Shown piece by piece: positions 36,159 to 44,906 of a stretch of 64,000 nucleotides of DNA (the stretch's first letter is position 1; each line of letters opens with the position of its first letter). A program made the position numbers and the translations under genes. Origin of the DNA: Phycisphaerales bacterium (GTDB taxonomy: Bacteria > Planctomycetota > Phycisphaerae > Phycisphaerales > SM1A02); contig JAKVBX010000008.1 in the NCBI GenBank assembly GCA_022446795.1, positions 1 through 64,000 on the forward strand. Direction: 5' to 3'. Below the pieces are notes generated by a model. That model worked only from the letters and a program-made list of their open reading frames with translations. It did no database searches and was not told the DNA's origin.

Positions 36159-37001
36159 ATGGATGCCTCCGGCGAAACTCCTGCTCGCACCAATGCCCTG
36201 ATCCGAGCAATGGCCCGCTGGGGCGGCTTCTGGATGGGCCTCTTCGCCCTCCTGGGCGGCCTGTGGTACATCGTCTCCTCGTCCTCGAGCTGGGTCTTCC
36301 GCTCCATGATGCCCGGTGGCGCCCGGCTGGGCCGAGCCGCCGTCGTGGCCCAGATGGTCCGCGTCGGCGTCAAGTCGATCGCCATCGTCCTGGTCGTCTC
36401 ATCCTGCATCGGCCTGATCCTGGCGATGTCGATGTACACCCCGCTGGCCGAGTTGGGTCAGCAGAACATGATTGCCAACATCGTCGGGATCGCGGTCTTC
36501 CGGGAACTGGCTCCGCTGATCTCCGCCATCGTCCTGACCGGCTTCGCCGGCGCCTCCATCGCCGCCGAGATCGGAACCATGGTCGTCGGCGAGGAGATCG
36601 AGGCGTTGGAAGCCCACGCCCTGAACCCCATCCGGTTCCTGGTCGTGCCGCGGGTGCTCGCGACGGTCGTCAGCCTGCTGTTGCTCACCATCCTGTCCGA
36701 CGTCGCCGCCGTCGTGATGTCCGGCGTGATCTCGGTGCTCTTCCTCGGCGTCGGCGCCCAGGTCTACATCGAGAACACCCTGGCACAGGTCGGCCTGTCC
36801 GACTTCTTCAGTGGCCTCGTCAAGGCCCTGGTCTTCGGCGTCATCCTGGCGTCCATCGCCTGCTACAACGGCCTCCGGGTTACCGGCGGCGCCGCAGGCG
36901 TCGGCAAGGCCACGACCGACACCGTCGTACAGACCATCGTCCTGGTGATCATCACCGACCTGATCTTCACCGCGGTGTTCCTGGAACTGGGCTGGGTGTA
37001 G
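36159..37001 (+). CDS. MlaE-family ABC transporter permease
   Basis: 280 residues, multi-helix. Family signatures: the NIVGIAVFRELAPLISAIVLTGFAGASIAAEIGTMVVGEEIEALE block, LNPIRFLVVPRVLA, and SGLVKALVFGVILASIACYNGL. MlaE permeases transport phospholipid or sterol between the membranes with an MlaF ATPase and an MlaD MCE protein; neither is next to it here, so they must be encoded elsewhere. It is the last gene of the switch-kinase/STAS operon. A hairpin just after the stop may terminate transcription. Confidence 0.93.
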   Translation: MDASGETPARTNALIRAMARWGGFWMGLFALLGGLWYIVSSSSSWVFRSMMPGGARLGRAAVVAQMVRVGVKSIAIVLVVSSCIGLILAMSMYTPLAELGQQNMIANIVGIAVFRELAPLISAIVLTGFAGASIAAEIGTMVVGEEIEALEAHALNPIRFLVVPRVLATVVSLLLLTILSDVAAVVMSGVISVLFLGVGAQVYIENTLAQVGLSDFFSGLVKALVFGVILASIACYNGLRVTGGAAGVGKATTDTVVQTIVLVIITDLIFTAVFLELGWV

Positions 37002-37004
37002 ACA

Positions 37005-37031
37005 GGCCGAGGCACACAAGGTGCCCCGGCC
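37005..37031. terminator. Bidirectional terminator-like hairpin
   Basis: GGCCG-A-GGCAC, loop ACAAG, then GTGCC-C-CGGCC, a ten-pair stem with one mismatch. It lies three bases after the permease stop and is followed by a T-rich stretch (TTCTGGTCTTCT) on the plus strand. It sits between converging genes. Confidence 0.6.
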
Positions 37032-37064
37032 CGTTCTGGTCTTCTGAAATCCGATGATCGGCGA

Positions 37065-38846
37065 TCAGTCGCCTGAAGGTTCCAGGACCCAGCCCTGGCC
37101 CTTGAAGCCATTCTCGTCGGACATGAGTTCCCAGCCCAGCAGGCCGATGCACTCGGAGATGGTCGTCATCATGGCGGACATTTCCTGATCGCCACCGCCC
37201 ATCATCTCGGCCAACTCCTCGGCCAGTTCCGGATCCTGCTGCTCCAGTCGCTGCATCTCCGCCTTGAACTGCATCGATGAGATCTCGGCCGCGGCCTTGT
37301 AGGACGCTCCAACATTCACCATGTACCACATCGCAATGTCATCACTGCTCATGTAGGTCTCAAGCGGTGCGAAGCTCTTGGCCACGGCGGAGTCATCGGC
37401 TGATCGCTCGCCGACCGATCGAAGCGCCTGCTCGACCGCTGCCGACGTGCCCATGAAGATCTCATCTCCACCGACAGCCACACCCATCTCGCCACCGCCC
37501 ATCCCCATGCCGCCGCCCATCATGCCGCCCAGGTCCATCGAGTAGATCTGGTGGCCCTGGAAGTCACGCGGCTCCATGCCCATTCCCGGGCCGACTTCCG
37601 CCATGGCATCCGTGAACGCCTTCGGATCGGAGGCCTCCATGGCCCACAAGGTCGTCGCACTCTCGGCCGTCAACGGGTAACTGATTCCCCCGCTGATCTG
37701 CAGCCGTGAGCCCATGCCGGCCAGGATCTTCTCGAGCATCGGCTCGACGCTCTCCATGGCCTGGCCCATCTGCATCGCCATCATCGGGTTGGAGTTGATG
37801 ACACTCTTGATCCAGGGCATGACCCCGGCCATGTCGAAGTTGAGCCGGGAATACGAAACCGTGTCCGCACCCAGCCAGCCCGGGAGCGGTTCCCGAGGCG
37901 AGTTGCGATCCATCAACTTCATGAGGCCGGTCTTGCCTCCGGGCATGTAGATGCCCATGTTCATGGTGGCCAGGGCCGGTGCAGAACCCGCGGTCATCGA
38001 AATGCCCATGGCATCGATTCGACCCATCATGGCGACGACCATCGGCTTGGCCATGTCAACGATGAACGGCTGCCCCATGGCCTTCATCATCTCTCCGAGG
38101 TGATCGGTCAGCATGACCATGCGAATGCCGTCCTGGCCGATGTACTCGCTGACACCCTTCCAGGTCGCGGACTCGGACAAGCCACCGTCGACGTCCTGGC
38201 CGGCGATGATGTCGAGCATCCGCTCCATCTGCGTCCGACGCGTACTGAACAGGATGTGCTCATCGACGCGGACCATGAAGAATCGCTGCGGGAAGGCGTC
38301 CTCGATGGACATGCCCATGCCCATGCCGCCTCCATTACCGAACGGATCATCATCCTCGTCATCGTCCCGTGGCGGCTCGTACCGGATGACTTCGACCTCG
38401 GCGATCTCCATCATCTCCATGCTGTCGCCTTCGTCCTCCTGGGCGCGTTCCATGGCCTCGTCCCAGAGCGGCCCCATCTCCTGCTCGCTGTCGCCGAGGT
38501 TGACGAACGCGGTGAGACCGATCGTGACGGCAGTCGTCTCCGGATCGATGACCGGGTAGACCGCCATGCCCATGCTCATGGACCCGATGATCTCGAGCAT
38601 GGCCTTGTCCTCAAGCGCTTCCTTCCAGGCATCCGCCATGCGGTTGGAAGCAGCATCCAGGAAGTCATCCTTCATCTCGTCGACTTTCGACAGATGGTCT
38701 TTCGCAGCGCTGTTCCGGAACCGATCGACCATCGGGCCCAGGTCGTCAAACGACATCGCGATGACGGTCTGCTCGGGTGCCACATTCTCGATCGAAAGAT
38801 CGGCGGCAAGAACGGAATTCACGACAAGAACGGAAGCAAGTAACAC
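37065..38846 (-). CDS. Secreted hypothetical protein, Met/Gly-rich
   Basis: 593 residues from a GTG at 38846 with GAGGAGA nine bases upstream. The signal peptide (residues 1-14, LLASVLVVNSVLAA) is clear. The N-terminal part begins IENVAPEQTVIAMSFDDLGPMVDRF, a pattern of proteins that compute a per-item check of folded repeats. A central region is acidic and Gly/Met-rich (DDDEDDDPFGNGGGMGMGM), and another Met/Gly tract lies near residue 450. No enzyme motif; family not named. It is separate from the HtrA-like gene upstream by 63 bases on the same strand. Confidence 0.75.
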   Translation of the reverse strand: MLLASVLVVNSVLAADLSIENVAPEQTVIAMSFDDLGPMVDRFRNSAAKDHLSKVDEMKDDFLDAASNRMADAWKEALEDKAMLEIIGSMSMGMAVYPVIDPETTAVTIGLTAFVNLGDSEQEMGPLWDEAMERAQEDEGDSMEMMEIAEVEVIRYEPPRDDDEDDDPFGNGGGMGMGMSIEDAFPQRFFMVRVDEHILFSTRRTQMERMLDIIAGQDVDGGLSESATWKGVSEYIGQDGIRMVMLTDHLGEMMKAMGQPFIVDMAKPMVVAMMGRIDAMGISMTAGSAPALATMNMGIYMPGGKTGLMKLMDRNSPREPLPGWLGADTVSYSRLNFDMAGVMPWIKSVINSNPMMAMQMGQAMESVEPMLEKILAGMGSRLQISGGISYPLTAESATTLWAMEASDPKAFTDAMAEVGPGMGMEPRDFQGHQIYSMDLGGMMGGGMGMGGGEMGVAVGGDEIFMGTSAAVEQALRSVGERSADDSAVAKSFAPLETYMSSDDIAMWYMVNVGASYKAAAEISSMQFKAEMQRLEQQDPELAEELAEMMGGGDQEMSAMMTTISECIGLLGWELMSDENGFKGQGWVLEPSGD

Positions 38847-38909
38847 GGTGATCTCTCCTCAGCTTGACGTCATCTCAATGACGAGCCGACTGCATGTATG
38901 GATCCGGGG

Positions 38910-39857
38910 TCATTGGCTCAGTTGGTCCGCGGTCCCCTCGTTGGAGCGGGCCGGCGGCACCTGGTAGTTATGCCCGGAATTGGGGTTCTTGGGGTCATAG
39001 GCGAAGGCTTCCCGGTTCCGAATGAAGTCCTTCACGTATCGGGTCGGGATGGCGAAGTTCAGGCCCTCGCCGGCCAGGATCCCCATGTTGGTGATTCCAA
39101 TGACCTCGCCACGGGTATTGAACAGCGGCCCACCGGAGTTCCCCGGGTTGATGGCCGTGTTGGTCTGGATGTATGTCAGCCCCTGGAAGTTCCGTTGCGT
39201 CGTCGAGACGACGCCGTCACTGGTGGTCTGCTCCAGGCCCAGCGGGTTACCGATGGCGAAGACCGGCTGGCCCACGACGATGCTCTCCCAGGACTCCAGC
39301 GGGGAATACTCGAAGGGCTCACCATCGGGGTGGGTGAACTTCAACAGGGCCAGGTCGAGGTGGTTGTTCACGGCCACGATTTCGACGTTCTCGAGTGTCG
39401 AACGCCTCGTCTTGCCGCCTTCGGCGGGCATCCAGATCGTGGCCCGAAGATCTGTCTCGCCCTGGATCACGTGTGCGTTGGTGATGGCGTAGCCATCCTC
39501 GTTGATCAGCACACCGGAGCCCAGGCCCTTGGGCGTCTGGACCTTGATCACGCTGGGCTTGACCCGGTTGGCCTGCTGCTCGATGCTCAATTCGGTTGGG
39601 TCTTCCTTGGTATGGAAGAGGAACCGCCGGATGACCTGGCCGCCTTCCTCCGAGTCCGACACCTCGTGCGAGACCACCTGGCTTCGCTTGATCTGGATGA
39701 CCTGCGAGCCGACCTTGACCCAGAGACTGGCATCATCGCTGCCGATGACATCACCACGGATTTCGTGGTTGCCCTCGAGGGTGATCACGTCACCGGAGGC
39801 AAAGCCGACAAGTGCTGCCGCCAGGCCAGCGGCCAGTAGTGAGATCTTGTTTCGCAT
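38910..39857 (-). CDS. HtrA-like secreted trypsin-fold serine protease without PDZ domain
   Basis: 315 residues from ATG 39857, giving a signal peptide (SLLAAGLAAALVGFASG); upstream in-frame codons lack this. Residues 23-65 are a beta-rich module (VITLEGNHEIRGDVIGSDDA). The protease domain has the triad H129 (TNAHV), D168 (NHLDLALL) and S241 (NPGNSGGPL). HtrA proteins degrade damaged periplasmic proteins; the usual C-terminal PDZ domains are missing, so substrate sensing must differ. It is transcribed divergently from the FG-GAP protein at 40.0 kb, with 156 bases between the starts. Confidence 0.92.
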   Translation of the reverse strand: MRNKISLLAAGLAAALVGFASGDVITLEGNHEIRGDVIGSDDASLWVKVGSQVIQIKRSQVVSHEVSDSEEGGQVIRRFLFHTKEDPTELSIEQQANRVKPSVIKVQTPKGLGSGVLINEDGYAITNAHVIQGETDLRATIWMPAEGGKTRRSTLENVEIVAVNNHLDLALLKFTHPDGEPFEYSPLESWESIVVGQPVFAIGNPLGLEQTTSDGVVSTTQRNFQGLTYIQTNTAINPGNSGGPLFNTRGEVIGITNMGILAGEGLNFAIPTRYVKDFIRNREAFAYDPKNPNSGHNYQVPPARSNEGTADQLSQ

Positions 39858-40013
39858 CAACGGGACTCCTTGGCTGTCAGGGCCCCTGAGTATAGGGCCC
39901 CGCCCCCCTCCCGGGGCAGGTCTCGACCATGGATCCCGCCCCATCGGATCAGGCCGCCACAGGGTGCTACGATGCCCCGTCACCTTGCCGGGGCCTGCCC
40001 CGAGGAGAACCTC

Positions 40014-42314
40014 ATGTCGATCCGGACCGCTGTCACCTGGACCACGATTTCACTGTTCATCGCCGCCCCGGCCAGTGGGTCAGACACCCCTCTTGGCGAC
40101 TACTTCGGCTTCTCCGGCCTGGAGATCATCTCCATCGGGGACCGGCCCGGACCGATGAAGGTCGCCGACCTCAATGGGGACGGCCTCCAGGACATCGTCA
40201 TCGTCAACAATCGCGACAGCCGCATCGACCTGCTCTACCAGAAGGCCGACGCCAGCCCCGATGACCCCATCGAGGTCCCGGCCCGGGTCAATGATCTGCC
40301 CGACCACTGGATGTTCGAGCGCGAATCCGTGGGCGTCGCGGATGAGATCTCGGCAATCGAGATGAACGATATTGACGGTGATGGCGACCTCGACCTGATC
40401 TACGCCGCCGCCAAGAACGACCGGATCGTGTTCCTCTCCCAGGATTCGCCGGGAACGTTCAAGGTCGATACCCGCCGTTCCGTCCGCAAACTCGAGAGTG
40501 GCCCGGCCAGCTTCGCCATCCTCGATGTGATCGGAGATGACGCTCATGAACTCGTGTCCATCACCGACGGGAAGATCACGATCTGGCCGCTTGATGGCAC
40601 GACACTGGGATCGCCCGAGATGCTCTCGGCAGGATCCCGCATCCAGGCCTTCGTGCCCGGTGATTATGACGGAGACGGACTGCTGGATCTCGCCGGGATC
40701 ATCCCGGATGACATGGCTCCGGTTCGGATCTGGTTCGGCCAGAAACATGGCGATGATCGCCTCATGGGTGCCCAGACCATCTTCGAGATGCCTCCCATCA
40801 TCGAGTTCGAGGCGGTCGGCCTCCCCAATCGGGACAACGATCGGATCGCCGTGATCGAACGGGCCTCGCATCGCGTGGTGGTCTACGACCTCGCCTCCGA
40901 GTCCGCCGAGGGCTCCGGTGACCGCGAGGCCTCGTTCATCGTCTACAGCTACACCGATCCCGGGAATCGCGAGCGTGACCAGGTCATTGTCGACATTGAT
41001 GGCGACGGTTACGAGGATCTCGTGACCACGGACACCCGAGCCAACGCCATCGTGCTGCATCGGCAGTTGCCCGGCCGCGGCATGCTCCCGGGCGAGACCT
41101 TCTCGAGCCTGTCGGACATCGGCTATATCGCCGCTTCCGACCGGACCGACGACCAGCCAGCCGAGTTGTATGTCCTCTCCGAGAAGGAAGGCGTCATCGG
41201 TCGGGCCCCGATGTCCGTGGACAACATCCCATTCCCTCGCCCGCTGTCCGTGACCGAGGGCTACACCCCGGTCGCAATGAACCTGGTGCACCTGGAGAAC
41301 GGTCCTCACATCGCCGTCGTCGCCAGCAAGAAGCGTGACTACGTGATCGATCTGCTTGGCCCCGGCGGCAGCAGCGAAACGGTTGAACTGGGCCAGATCA
41401 GCAAGGCCCCCGAGACCGTCGTCGCCACCGATGCCGACCAGGACGGGATGACCGACCTCCTGCTGTTCACGCAGGACCGCCCGATGATCATGCTTCACGC
41501 CATCGAGCCCTCCGAGGACGGCGCTCGATTCGAGACGATCGAGAAGGACAACATGGGCCAGTTCGGGCTGGTCGCCGCAGCCTCAGCCGACAACACCCTG
41601 CCCTTCGACATCGACGAAGACGGTTCACCGGAACTGCTGATCGCCGACAAGAACTTCGTCCGCGCCGTCCGCTACGACCCGAAGCCCGCTGATGGCGCCA
41701 GCCCCGGCTGGCAGGTCATCGAGCAGATCAACATGGAAGACCCCACTGCGGAACTCGTGGCCGTGGCCGCCGAGGGACGCCGCATCGTTGGCGCCGACAA
41801 GGCCGGCAACCGCCTGGTGGTCTTCGAACCCGACGCCGAGGGGCGATGGGCACAGTCGGAGACCCTCACGCTGCAGGGCTTCCCGCTGGGCCCGATCTAC
41901 ACCGGCTCGTTCGGTGGCGATGGTGAGCCCAGCGTCATGGTGATGGGCAAGGACGGGTATGCCGTCGTCCGCCTCGGCGGCGACCGGCGATCACTCGAGG
42001 AAGTCGGTTCCTGGCGGAGTGATCTCGACCGCAGCGTCCCCCACGAACTGGCCGTCGGCGACATCAACGCGGACGGATACGGCGACATGATCTCGCTGGA
42101 CGCCGGCAACCAGAACTTCGACATCTTCACCTACAACAACTCGGGTGAACTGCTGCATGCCCGCGGGTTCAAGATCTTCGAGTCGAAGATGTTCTCCGGC
42201 GGCGACGGCCGGGAGTACCAGCCGACACAGGTGATCATCACCGACCTCACCGGCGACAACCGTCACGACGTCGTGATGCTCTGCCACGACCGGGTGCTCG
42301 TGTACCCGCAGTAG
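40014..42314 (+). CDS. Secreted FG-GAP/VCBS repeat protein
   Basis: 766 residues from ATG 40014, preceded by GAGGAG and giving a signal peptide (WTTISLFIAAPASG). Repeated calcium-loop motifs run throughout (DLNGDGLQD, DIDGDGDLD, DYDGDGLLD, DIDGDGYED, DADQDGMTD, DIDEDGSPE, DINADGYGD), so two beta-propellers are likely. There is no ASPIC/UnbV domain and no lipobox, unlike the CRTAC1 proteins in the first 14 kb. It is predicted to be periplasmic or extracellular with an unknown ligand. It converges with citrate synthase across a strong hairpin. Confidence 0.88.
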   Translation: MSIRTAVTWTTISLFIAAPASGSDTPLGDYFGFSGLEIISIGDRPGPMKVADLNGDGLQDIVIVNNRDSRIDLLYQKADASPDDPIEVPARVNDLPDHWMFERESVGVADEISAIEMNDIDGDGDLDLIYAAAKNDRIVFLSQDSPGTFKVDTRRSVRKLESGPASFAILDVIGDDAHELVSITDGKITIWPLDGTTLGSPEMLSAGSRIQAFVPGDYDGDGLLDLAGIIPDDMAPVRIWFGQKHGDDRLMGAQTIFEMPPIIEFEAVGLPNRDNDRIAVIERASHRVVVYDLASESAEGSGDREASFIVYSYTDPGNRERDQVIVDIDGDGYEDLVTTDTRANAIVLHRQLPGRGMLPGETFSSLSDIGYIAASDRTDDQPAELYVLSEKEGVIGRAPMSVDNIPFPRPLSVTEGYTPVAMNLVHLENGPHIAVVASKKRDYVIDLLGPGGSSETVELGQISKAPETVVATDADQDGMTDLLLFTQDRPMIMLHAIEPSEDGARFETIEKDNMGQFGLVAAASADNTLPFDIDEDGSPELLIADKNFVRAVRYDPKPADGASPGWQVIEQINMEDPTAELVAVAAEGRRIVGADKAGNRLVVFEPDAEGRWAQSETLTLQGFPLGPIYTGSFGGDGEPSVMVMGKDGYAVVRLGGDRRSLEEVGSWRSDLDRSVPHELAVGDINADGYGDMISLDAGNQNFDIFTYNNSGELLHARGFKIFESKMFSGGDGREYQPTQVIITDLTGDNRHDVVMLCHDRVLVYPQ

Positions 42315-42331
42315 CGGCCCCTGACGAGTTC

Positions 42332-42368
42332 AAAAAGACCACCGCCCGCTTCCGTGGAAGCGGGCGGT
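42332..42368 (-). terminator. Rho-independent terminator of citrate synthase
   Basis: A near-perfect 11-13 bp stem (ACCGCCCGCTTCC with GGAAGCGGGCGGT, 42341-42368) is followed on the minus strand by TTTTT at 42332-42336. The hairpin lies 25 bases after the gltA stop. It may also block read-through from the convergent FG-GAP gene, though the plus side lacks a T run. Confidence 0.8.
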
Positions 42369-42393
42369 GTTGTGTTCACACTGGTGTGCTGGA

Positions 42394-43548
42394 TCAGCGA
42401 TTCTCGATCGCGACGTAGGGTGCCCCGTGCGGCCCCGTGTAGTTACACCGCGGTCGGATGAGGCGATTGTCCTCATGACGCTCCAGGGCGTGGGCGGCCC
42501 AGCCAGCGTTGCGGGCCAGGGCGAAGACCGGGGTGAAGAGATCAATGGCCAGGCCCATCGAGTAGTACGACGTCGCGGAGAAGAAGTCGACATTCGGGTG
42601 GATACCCTTGGCGCCGACGGCGGCCTCCATGATGCCTTCGATGGTGCTGCTCATCTCGTAGAGGTCGTGGTTGCCGGTCTCGTCAGCAATCGTCTCGGCA
42701 AAGGTCTTGAGATACTTCGCTCGCGGGTCGTACGCCTTGTAGACGCGATGACCGAATCCCGGGACCTTCTCCTTGCGTTCCAGGCGGCCCGTGACGAAGC
42801 CCTCGACCGCATCGATGCTGCCGATCTCCTGGAGCATCCGCATGACCCGCTCGTTGGCGCCGCCGTGCAGCGGACCCCGCAGGGTGCCGATGGCCGCCGT
42901 GATGGCGGAGTACATGTCACTCTGGGTGCCGATGGCCACCATGGTGGCGAAGGTCGAGGCATTGATGCCGTGATCGGCATGCAGGATCAGGCAGACATCC
43001 AGGGCCCGAGCCGTCTGCTCGCCGGGCATCTCGCCGTTGAGCATCAGCAGGAAGTTCGTGGCGATATTCAGGTTCGGATCCGGATCGATCAGTGACTCAC
43101 CTCGGCGATGCCGGTCGAAGCCGGCGATGATCGCGGGGGTCTTGGCCAGGACTCGCAGGGCCTTGCGTTCCTCGGCCTCGATCGACTGGTCATTGCACTC
43201 GGGATCCTCCATTCCCAGGGCCGAGACGAGCGTCCGCACGACGTGCATCGGGGAAGCGTCCTTCGGCGTCTGCTGGAGCATCTGCTTGATGTTGTCGGAC
43301 AGCATGTAATGCGACCGAATGTCCTTCTCGTAGGACGCCAGCTCGTCGGCCGTGGGCAGCCGGTCGTACCAGAGCAGGTAGCAGCACTCCTCGAACGTGG
43401 AGTTGCGGGCGAGATCATCGATCTCGATGCCGACATACTCGAGCACGCCCTCCGCGCCGTCGATGAAGGACTTCGCGGAGTCACCGATGATGACCCGATC
43501 CAGTCCCTTGTCAGTCACCATCGTTGGGGTAGCGGTCACATCGGCCAT
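42394..43548 (-). CDS. gltA: Citrate synthase
   Basis: 384 residues. The start at 43548 is preferred over ATG 43554 because GGAAGG (43557-43562) is then eight bases away. The family core is present: ADHGINASTFATMVAIGTQSD (catalytic His), GPLHGGANERVM, and PGFGHRVYKAYDPRA with the later catalytic Asp in the PNVDFFSA region. It condenses oxaloacetate and acetyl-CoA in the TCA cycle. It stands alone between convergent and divergent neighbours, with its own promoter and terminator. Confidence 0.97.
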   Translation of the reverse strand: MADVTATPTMVTDKGLDRVIIGDSAKSFIDGAEGVLEYVGIEIDDLARNSTFEECCYLLWYDRLPTADELASYEKDIRSHYMLSDNIKQMLQQTPKDASPMHVVRTLVSALGMEDPECNDQSIEAEERKALRVLAKTPAIIAGFDRHRRGESLIDPDPNLNIATNFLLMLNGEMPGEQTARALDVCLILHADHGINASTFATMVAIGTQSDMYSAITAAIGTLRGPLHGGANERVMRMLQEIGSIDAVEGFVTGRLERKEKVPGFGHRVYKAYDPRAKYLKTFAETIADETGNHDLYEMSSTIEGIMEAAVGAKGIHPNVDFFSATSYYSMGLAIDLFTPVFALARNAGWAAHALERHEDNRLIRPRCNYTGPHGAPYVAIENR

Positions 43549-43637
43549 GAGCATTGCCTTCCCTCGTATTCCTTCCTGAGAACCCTCTCGGCCACGTGGG
43601 AAGCCCACCTTCGTCCACTGGCTCGCGAGGACCCATC

Positions 43638-43666
43638 ATCATAGGGGGCGCCTCCCCTCTTCGCAA
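43638..43666 (-). promoter_or_regulatory. Sigma-70-type promoter of gltA
   Basis: On the minus strand TTGCGA (43661-43666), 17-base spacer, TATGAT (43638-43643). This is the best consensus match noticed in the window. The start codon lies about 90 bases downstream, leaving a leader of about 80 bases. Confidence 0.6.
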
Positions 43667-43709
43667 TTGATTCCTGCCTCGATCGGCCATCACGGCCCCG
43701 GATCGGGCC

Positions 43710-43715
43710 TAAACT
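43710..43715 (+). promoter_or_regulatory. Possible -10 element for rhomboid-TPR gene
   Basis: TAAACT six bases before the ATG at 43722 with no Shine-Dalgarno between them; another candidate for leaderless initiation. No -35 match seen. Positional inference. Confidence 0.35.
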
Positions 43716-43721
43716 CTCGCC

Positions 43722-44906
43722 ATGTTCATCCCCCTCGGTACCGATCGACCGCGTCGACGGCGGCCTCGCGCGACCGGGGTGATCATCGTGCTGAACATGC
43801 TGGTCTACCTGGTCGGGCTGATCCTGGACGTCACCGGGACGTCGGAACTGGAGACGTTCATGTCCAGCCTCGCGCTGAGCAAGTCGGGCCTGGAAAACGG
43901 GTCCGTCTGGCAGTTGCTGACCTACCAGTTTGCCCACAGCCCCAATGACATCTTCCACATGGCGGGCAACATGCTCTTCCTCTGGATCTTCGGCTCGGCC
44001 CTGGAGGACCGCCTGGGACACGTCAACTTCGTCGTGTTCTACCTGCTCGGTGGCATCGTGGCCGGCGTCGCCCACACGCTGGTCGCCGTCAACCCCGTGA
44101 TCGGGGCGAGCGGCGCGGTCTGTGCCGCCACCGGGGGATTCATCGTGCTCTTCCCGCGAGCCCGGGTCAAGATCCTGTTCATCTTCATCCTGATCGGGAT
44201 CTTCATGATCCCGGCCCTCTGGGTCGTCGCCCTCTTCGTGTTCTTCGACCTGTCGGGCATCTTCAAGGCCACTGGCTCGGTCGCGCACACGGCCCACCTC
44301 GCCGGGTATGCCTATGGCTTCCTGCTGGCGTTGCTGCTGGTGGCGACCCGGATCGTCAAGTCGGATGAGTACGACCTGATCTACCTCATCCGACAGCGGC
44401 ATCGTCGCAGTGCCTATCGACGAGTGGTCCGTGAAGCCGAGTCTGCCACTCGCGTCTCCAGCGACAGCGATACCGTGATCCCGGTTCTCGCCCCCGCCGT
44501 CGAGAACCCGGAAGAGGCTGCCGCTCGCAACCGGGTGATGCAGTTGTTCCGCGCCAACCAACACGAGGAGGCCCAGCAGGCGTTCCGCGAGTTGCAGAAA
44601 TCCCACCCCGACGCCGTACTGCCCGAGTCGATGCAACTGGACATCGCCAACCGGCTCCAGGCCACGGGTGACCGCAGGACCGCCGCCTCGGCCTACGACC
44701 GCTTTCTCGATCGCTATCCCACGTCACGACAAGCCCCGGAAGTGCGACTGTTGCTGGCTTCCCTGATGGTGCGGTTCCTCAACCGCCCTGATGATGCCCG
44801 CATGCTGCTGGAGAAGGCCATGCCCGACCTGCAGTCAGACGGCCACCGGGCCTTGGCCCAGCGGCTGCTCGAGGAATGCTGCAGCGGACAGGAGCCCACG
44901 ACGTGA
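43722..44906 (+). CDS. Rhomboid-family intramembrane protease with TPR tail
   Basis: 394 residues. Six to seven helices run from residue 18 to about 225. The rhomboid signature HMAGNMLFLW (H79, N83), catalytic S130 in GASGA and H192 in AHLAG give the Ser-His dyad. After a basic linker the soluble C-terminal 140 residues are TPR-like (RNRVMQLFRANQHEEAQQAF, LQATGDRRTAASAYDRFL). The protease cleaves transmembrane segments of substrates; the TPR tail could recruit them. Its stop overlaps the GTG of trpF by four bases, an operon with no obvious functional link. Confidence 0.92.
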   Translation: MFIPLGTDRPRRRRPRATGVIIVLNMLVYLVGLILDVTGTSELETFMSSLALSKSGLENGSVWQLLTYQFAHSPNDIFHMAGNMLFLWIFGSALEDRLGHVNFVVFYLLGGIVAGVAHTLVAVNPVIGASGAVCAATGGFIVLFPRARVKILFIFILIGIFMIPALWVVALFVFFDLSGIFKATGSVAHTAHLAGYAYGFLLALLLVATRIVKSDEYDLIYLIRQRHRRSAYRRVVREAESATRVSSDSDTVIPVLAPAVENPEEAAARNRVMQLFRANQHEEAQQAFRELQKSHPDAVLPESMQLDIANRLQATGDRRTAASAYDRFLDRYPTSRQAPEVRLLLASLMVRFLNRPDDARMLLEKAMPDLQSDGHRALAQRLLEECCSGQEPTT

